Both the position numbers and the translations under genes were made by a program. Shown here one piece after another: positions 5,894 through 7,082 of a DNA stretch of 7,082 nucleotides. This DNA is from Bacteroidales bacterium (GTDB lineage: Bacteria > Bacteroidota > Bacteroidia > Bacteroidales > Muribaculaceae), in assembly GCA_009177195.1 (NCBI GenBank), contig WFMA01000070.1, forward strand, positions 1 to 7,082, read 5' to 3'. How positions within the stretch are numbered: the stretch's first letter is position 1; every line of letters starts with the position of its first letter. The notes under the pieces are model-generated. The model saw only the letters and a program-made list of their open reading frames with translations. It searched no databases and was not told the origin of the DNA.

Positions 5894-7082
5894 ATGACAA
5901 CGAAACCATCTTTTTCCGACGATTTCAAGCGCAGAGTCAAGGAAGTGAAGCCCACCCGCTGGATACGCTTCACCATCGTGGCTCTCATTTTCATAGCCTG
6001 GGTGGCATGGCTTGGCAGCTGGTGGGTGCTCATCTTCCTGCTGCTGCTCTTCGACATCTACATCACCGGCTACATTCCTCTCACGTGGTGGAAAAAAAGC
6101 AAAAGCAAGACAGTGCGCTCGGTAATGAGCTGGGTCGACGCAATCCTCTATGCGCTAGTGCTGGTCTATTTCGTGTTCACTTTCATAGGGCAGAATTACC
6201 AGATACCGTCGTCGTCGCTTGAAAAATCGCTTCTCGTGGGCGACTACCTGTGGGTGAACAAGACCGCCTACGGACCGCGCGTGCCGATGACCCCCATCCA
6301 TTTCCCGCTCGCGCAACACACGCTGCCCATCATCAACACCAAGAGCTATATCGAAAATCCCCAGTGGAAATACAAGCGCCTAAAAGGACTCGGCAAGGTG
6401 GAACGCGGCGATATCGTGGTGTTCAACTTCCCCGCCGGCGACACCGTGGCGACAAAAATGGAGAACCCCGACTACTACACGCTGGTGAACATGTTCGGGC
6501 GATTCGCTGTCCATAACAACAAGGAGCAATTTGGCGACATCATCTATCGCCCCGTTGACCGCAGGGAAAACTACGTGAAGCGCGCCGTGGGGCTCCCCGG
6601 CGAGACAATATCGATTGTCGACGGAGTGATTCACATCGACGGCGAGCCTATTCCGCAGCCTAAAAACGTGCAGTTCAACTACTTTTTCCAGCTCAAAGAC
6701 GGCACTATGACCGGCGAAGACTGGGACAAGCTCGGTATCAGCATGGATGACCGCCACATGGTTCCCCTCTCGGTGGAGGATATTGAAAACGTAGCCTCCA
6801 ACGGATTCACCGTGCGCGAAGACGGCTCTGTTCCCCCCATCTATGCCGCGCCGCTCACCCCGGCGATGGTTGAGACGCTCGAAGCCGACCCCCGTGTGAG
6901 CAACGTGATGAAGGTTCCGGCATCGGAATCGACTCCGCTGTTCCCTGAAAACGTGTCGGCGGGATGGACCCGCGCCGATTACGGCGAGCTGTGGATACCC
7001 AAGAAGGGCGCCACTATCGAGCTCACGCCGCGCAACTGGGAGATTTACAATCGCTGCATCCGCAACTATGAGGGGCACAATG
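5894..7082 (+). CDS. lepB: Signal peptidase I (LepB), 3' end missing (runs off the right edge)
   Basis: The frame is open from the ATG at 5894 to the end of the window, giving 396 codons plus one base. Signal peptidase I removes signal peptides from exported proteins at the periplasmic face of the inner membrane with a Ser/Lys dyad. Residues 24-62 contain one or two N-terminal membrane segments (rich in Trp) and 80-99 another, just before the active site. The serine motif IPSSSLEKSLLVGDYLWVNK (104-123) places the nucleophile at Ser108 by alignment with E. coli Ser90. YVKRAVGLPGETI (227-239) gives the general base Lys229 (E. coli Lys145). Between them lies RGDIVVFNFPAGDT (171-184), the family's strand motif. 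Residues about 253-360 form the long insertion typical of Bacteroidetes LepB, and ELWIPKKGATIELT (365-378) resumes the conserved fold. The GDN-x-x-S-x-DSR box expected near the C-terminus lies beyond the edge. The gene starts five bases after dapB. Confidence 0.95.
   Translation, partial: MTTKPSFSDDFKRRVKEVKPTRWIRFTIVALIFIAWVAWLGSWWVLIFLLLLFDIYITGYIPLTWWKKSKSKTVRSVMSWVDAILYALVLVYFVFTFIGQNYQIPSSSLEKSLLVGDYLWVNKTAYGPRVPMTPIHFPLAQHTLPIINTKSYIENPQWKYKRLKGLGKVERGDIVVFNFPAGDTVATKMENPDYYTLVNMFGRFAVHNNKEQFGDIIYRPVDRRENYVKRAVGLPGETISIVDGVIHIDGEPIPQPKNVQFNYFFQLKDGTMTGEDWDKLGISMDDRHMVPLSVEDIENVASNGFTVREDGSVPPIYAAPLTPAMVETLEADPRVSNVMKVPASESTPLFPENVSAGWTRADYGELWIPKKGATIELTPRNWEIYNRCIRNYEGHN

Noticed and set aside
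5121..5909. 262-codon minus-strand open frame covering dapB
   Set aside because: It is antisense to dapB, which has all catalytic motifs, and would run into the start of lepB and across the promoter region.
6380..7078. 232-codon minus-strand open frame opposite lepB
   Set aside because: The plus-strand frame is unmistakably signal peptidase I with Ser108 and Lys229; the antisense product shows no recognisable features.

Overview
The window looks like a core chromosomal segment from a member of the Bacteroidota, order Bacteroidales. The fairly GC-rich coding sequence and the protein style fit Muribaculaceae or a relative better than AT-rich Bacteroides; that placement is inference. Supporting signs are a Bacteroidetes-type LepB with catalytic context IPSSSLEKSLLVGD, an RlmL-like methyltransferase with a long charged tail, a long EpsC-type serine acetyltransferase, starts without clear Shine-Dalgarno sequences, and TAnnTTTG-like promoter boxes. 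No mobile element, CRISPR array, rRNA, tRNA or phage gene is visible.

Layout: two divergent transcription units share a 135-bp AT-rich intergenic region (5001-5135). Leftward (minus strand), in transcription order, lie epsC (serine O-acetyltransferase), an rlmL-like 23S rRNA methyltransferase, purD, a polytopic membrane protein of unknown function (DUF6427-like), and the first 16 codons of a gene whose protein starts like PdxB (4-phosphoerythronate dehydrogenase). Junctions are a 1-base overlap, a 21-base gap, a 5-base gap and a 4-base overlap, so this is almost certainly one operon. Rightward (plus strand) lie dapB (dihydrodipicolinate reductase) and, 5 bases later, lepB (signal peptidase I), which runs off the right edge.

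The leftward genes cover cysteine synthesis from serine, rRNA modification, purine synthesis and probably pyridoxal phosphate synthesis. The rightward pair covers lysine/meso-diaminopimelate synthesis and cleavage of exported proteins. This is housekeeping, and no previously undescribed system is evident. The points most worth a second look are the roughly 195-residue Arg/Asp-rich tail on the methyltransferase, two substitutions at normally conserved N-terminal motifs of PurD, a Glu-to-Ala change next to the active site of the serine acetyltransferase, a TTG start on the membrane protein, and the compact divergent promoter region.
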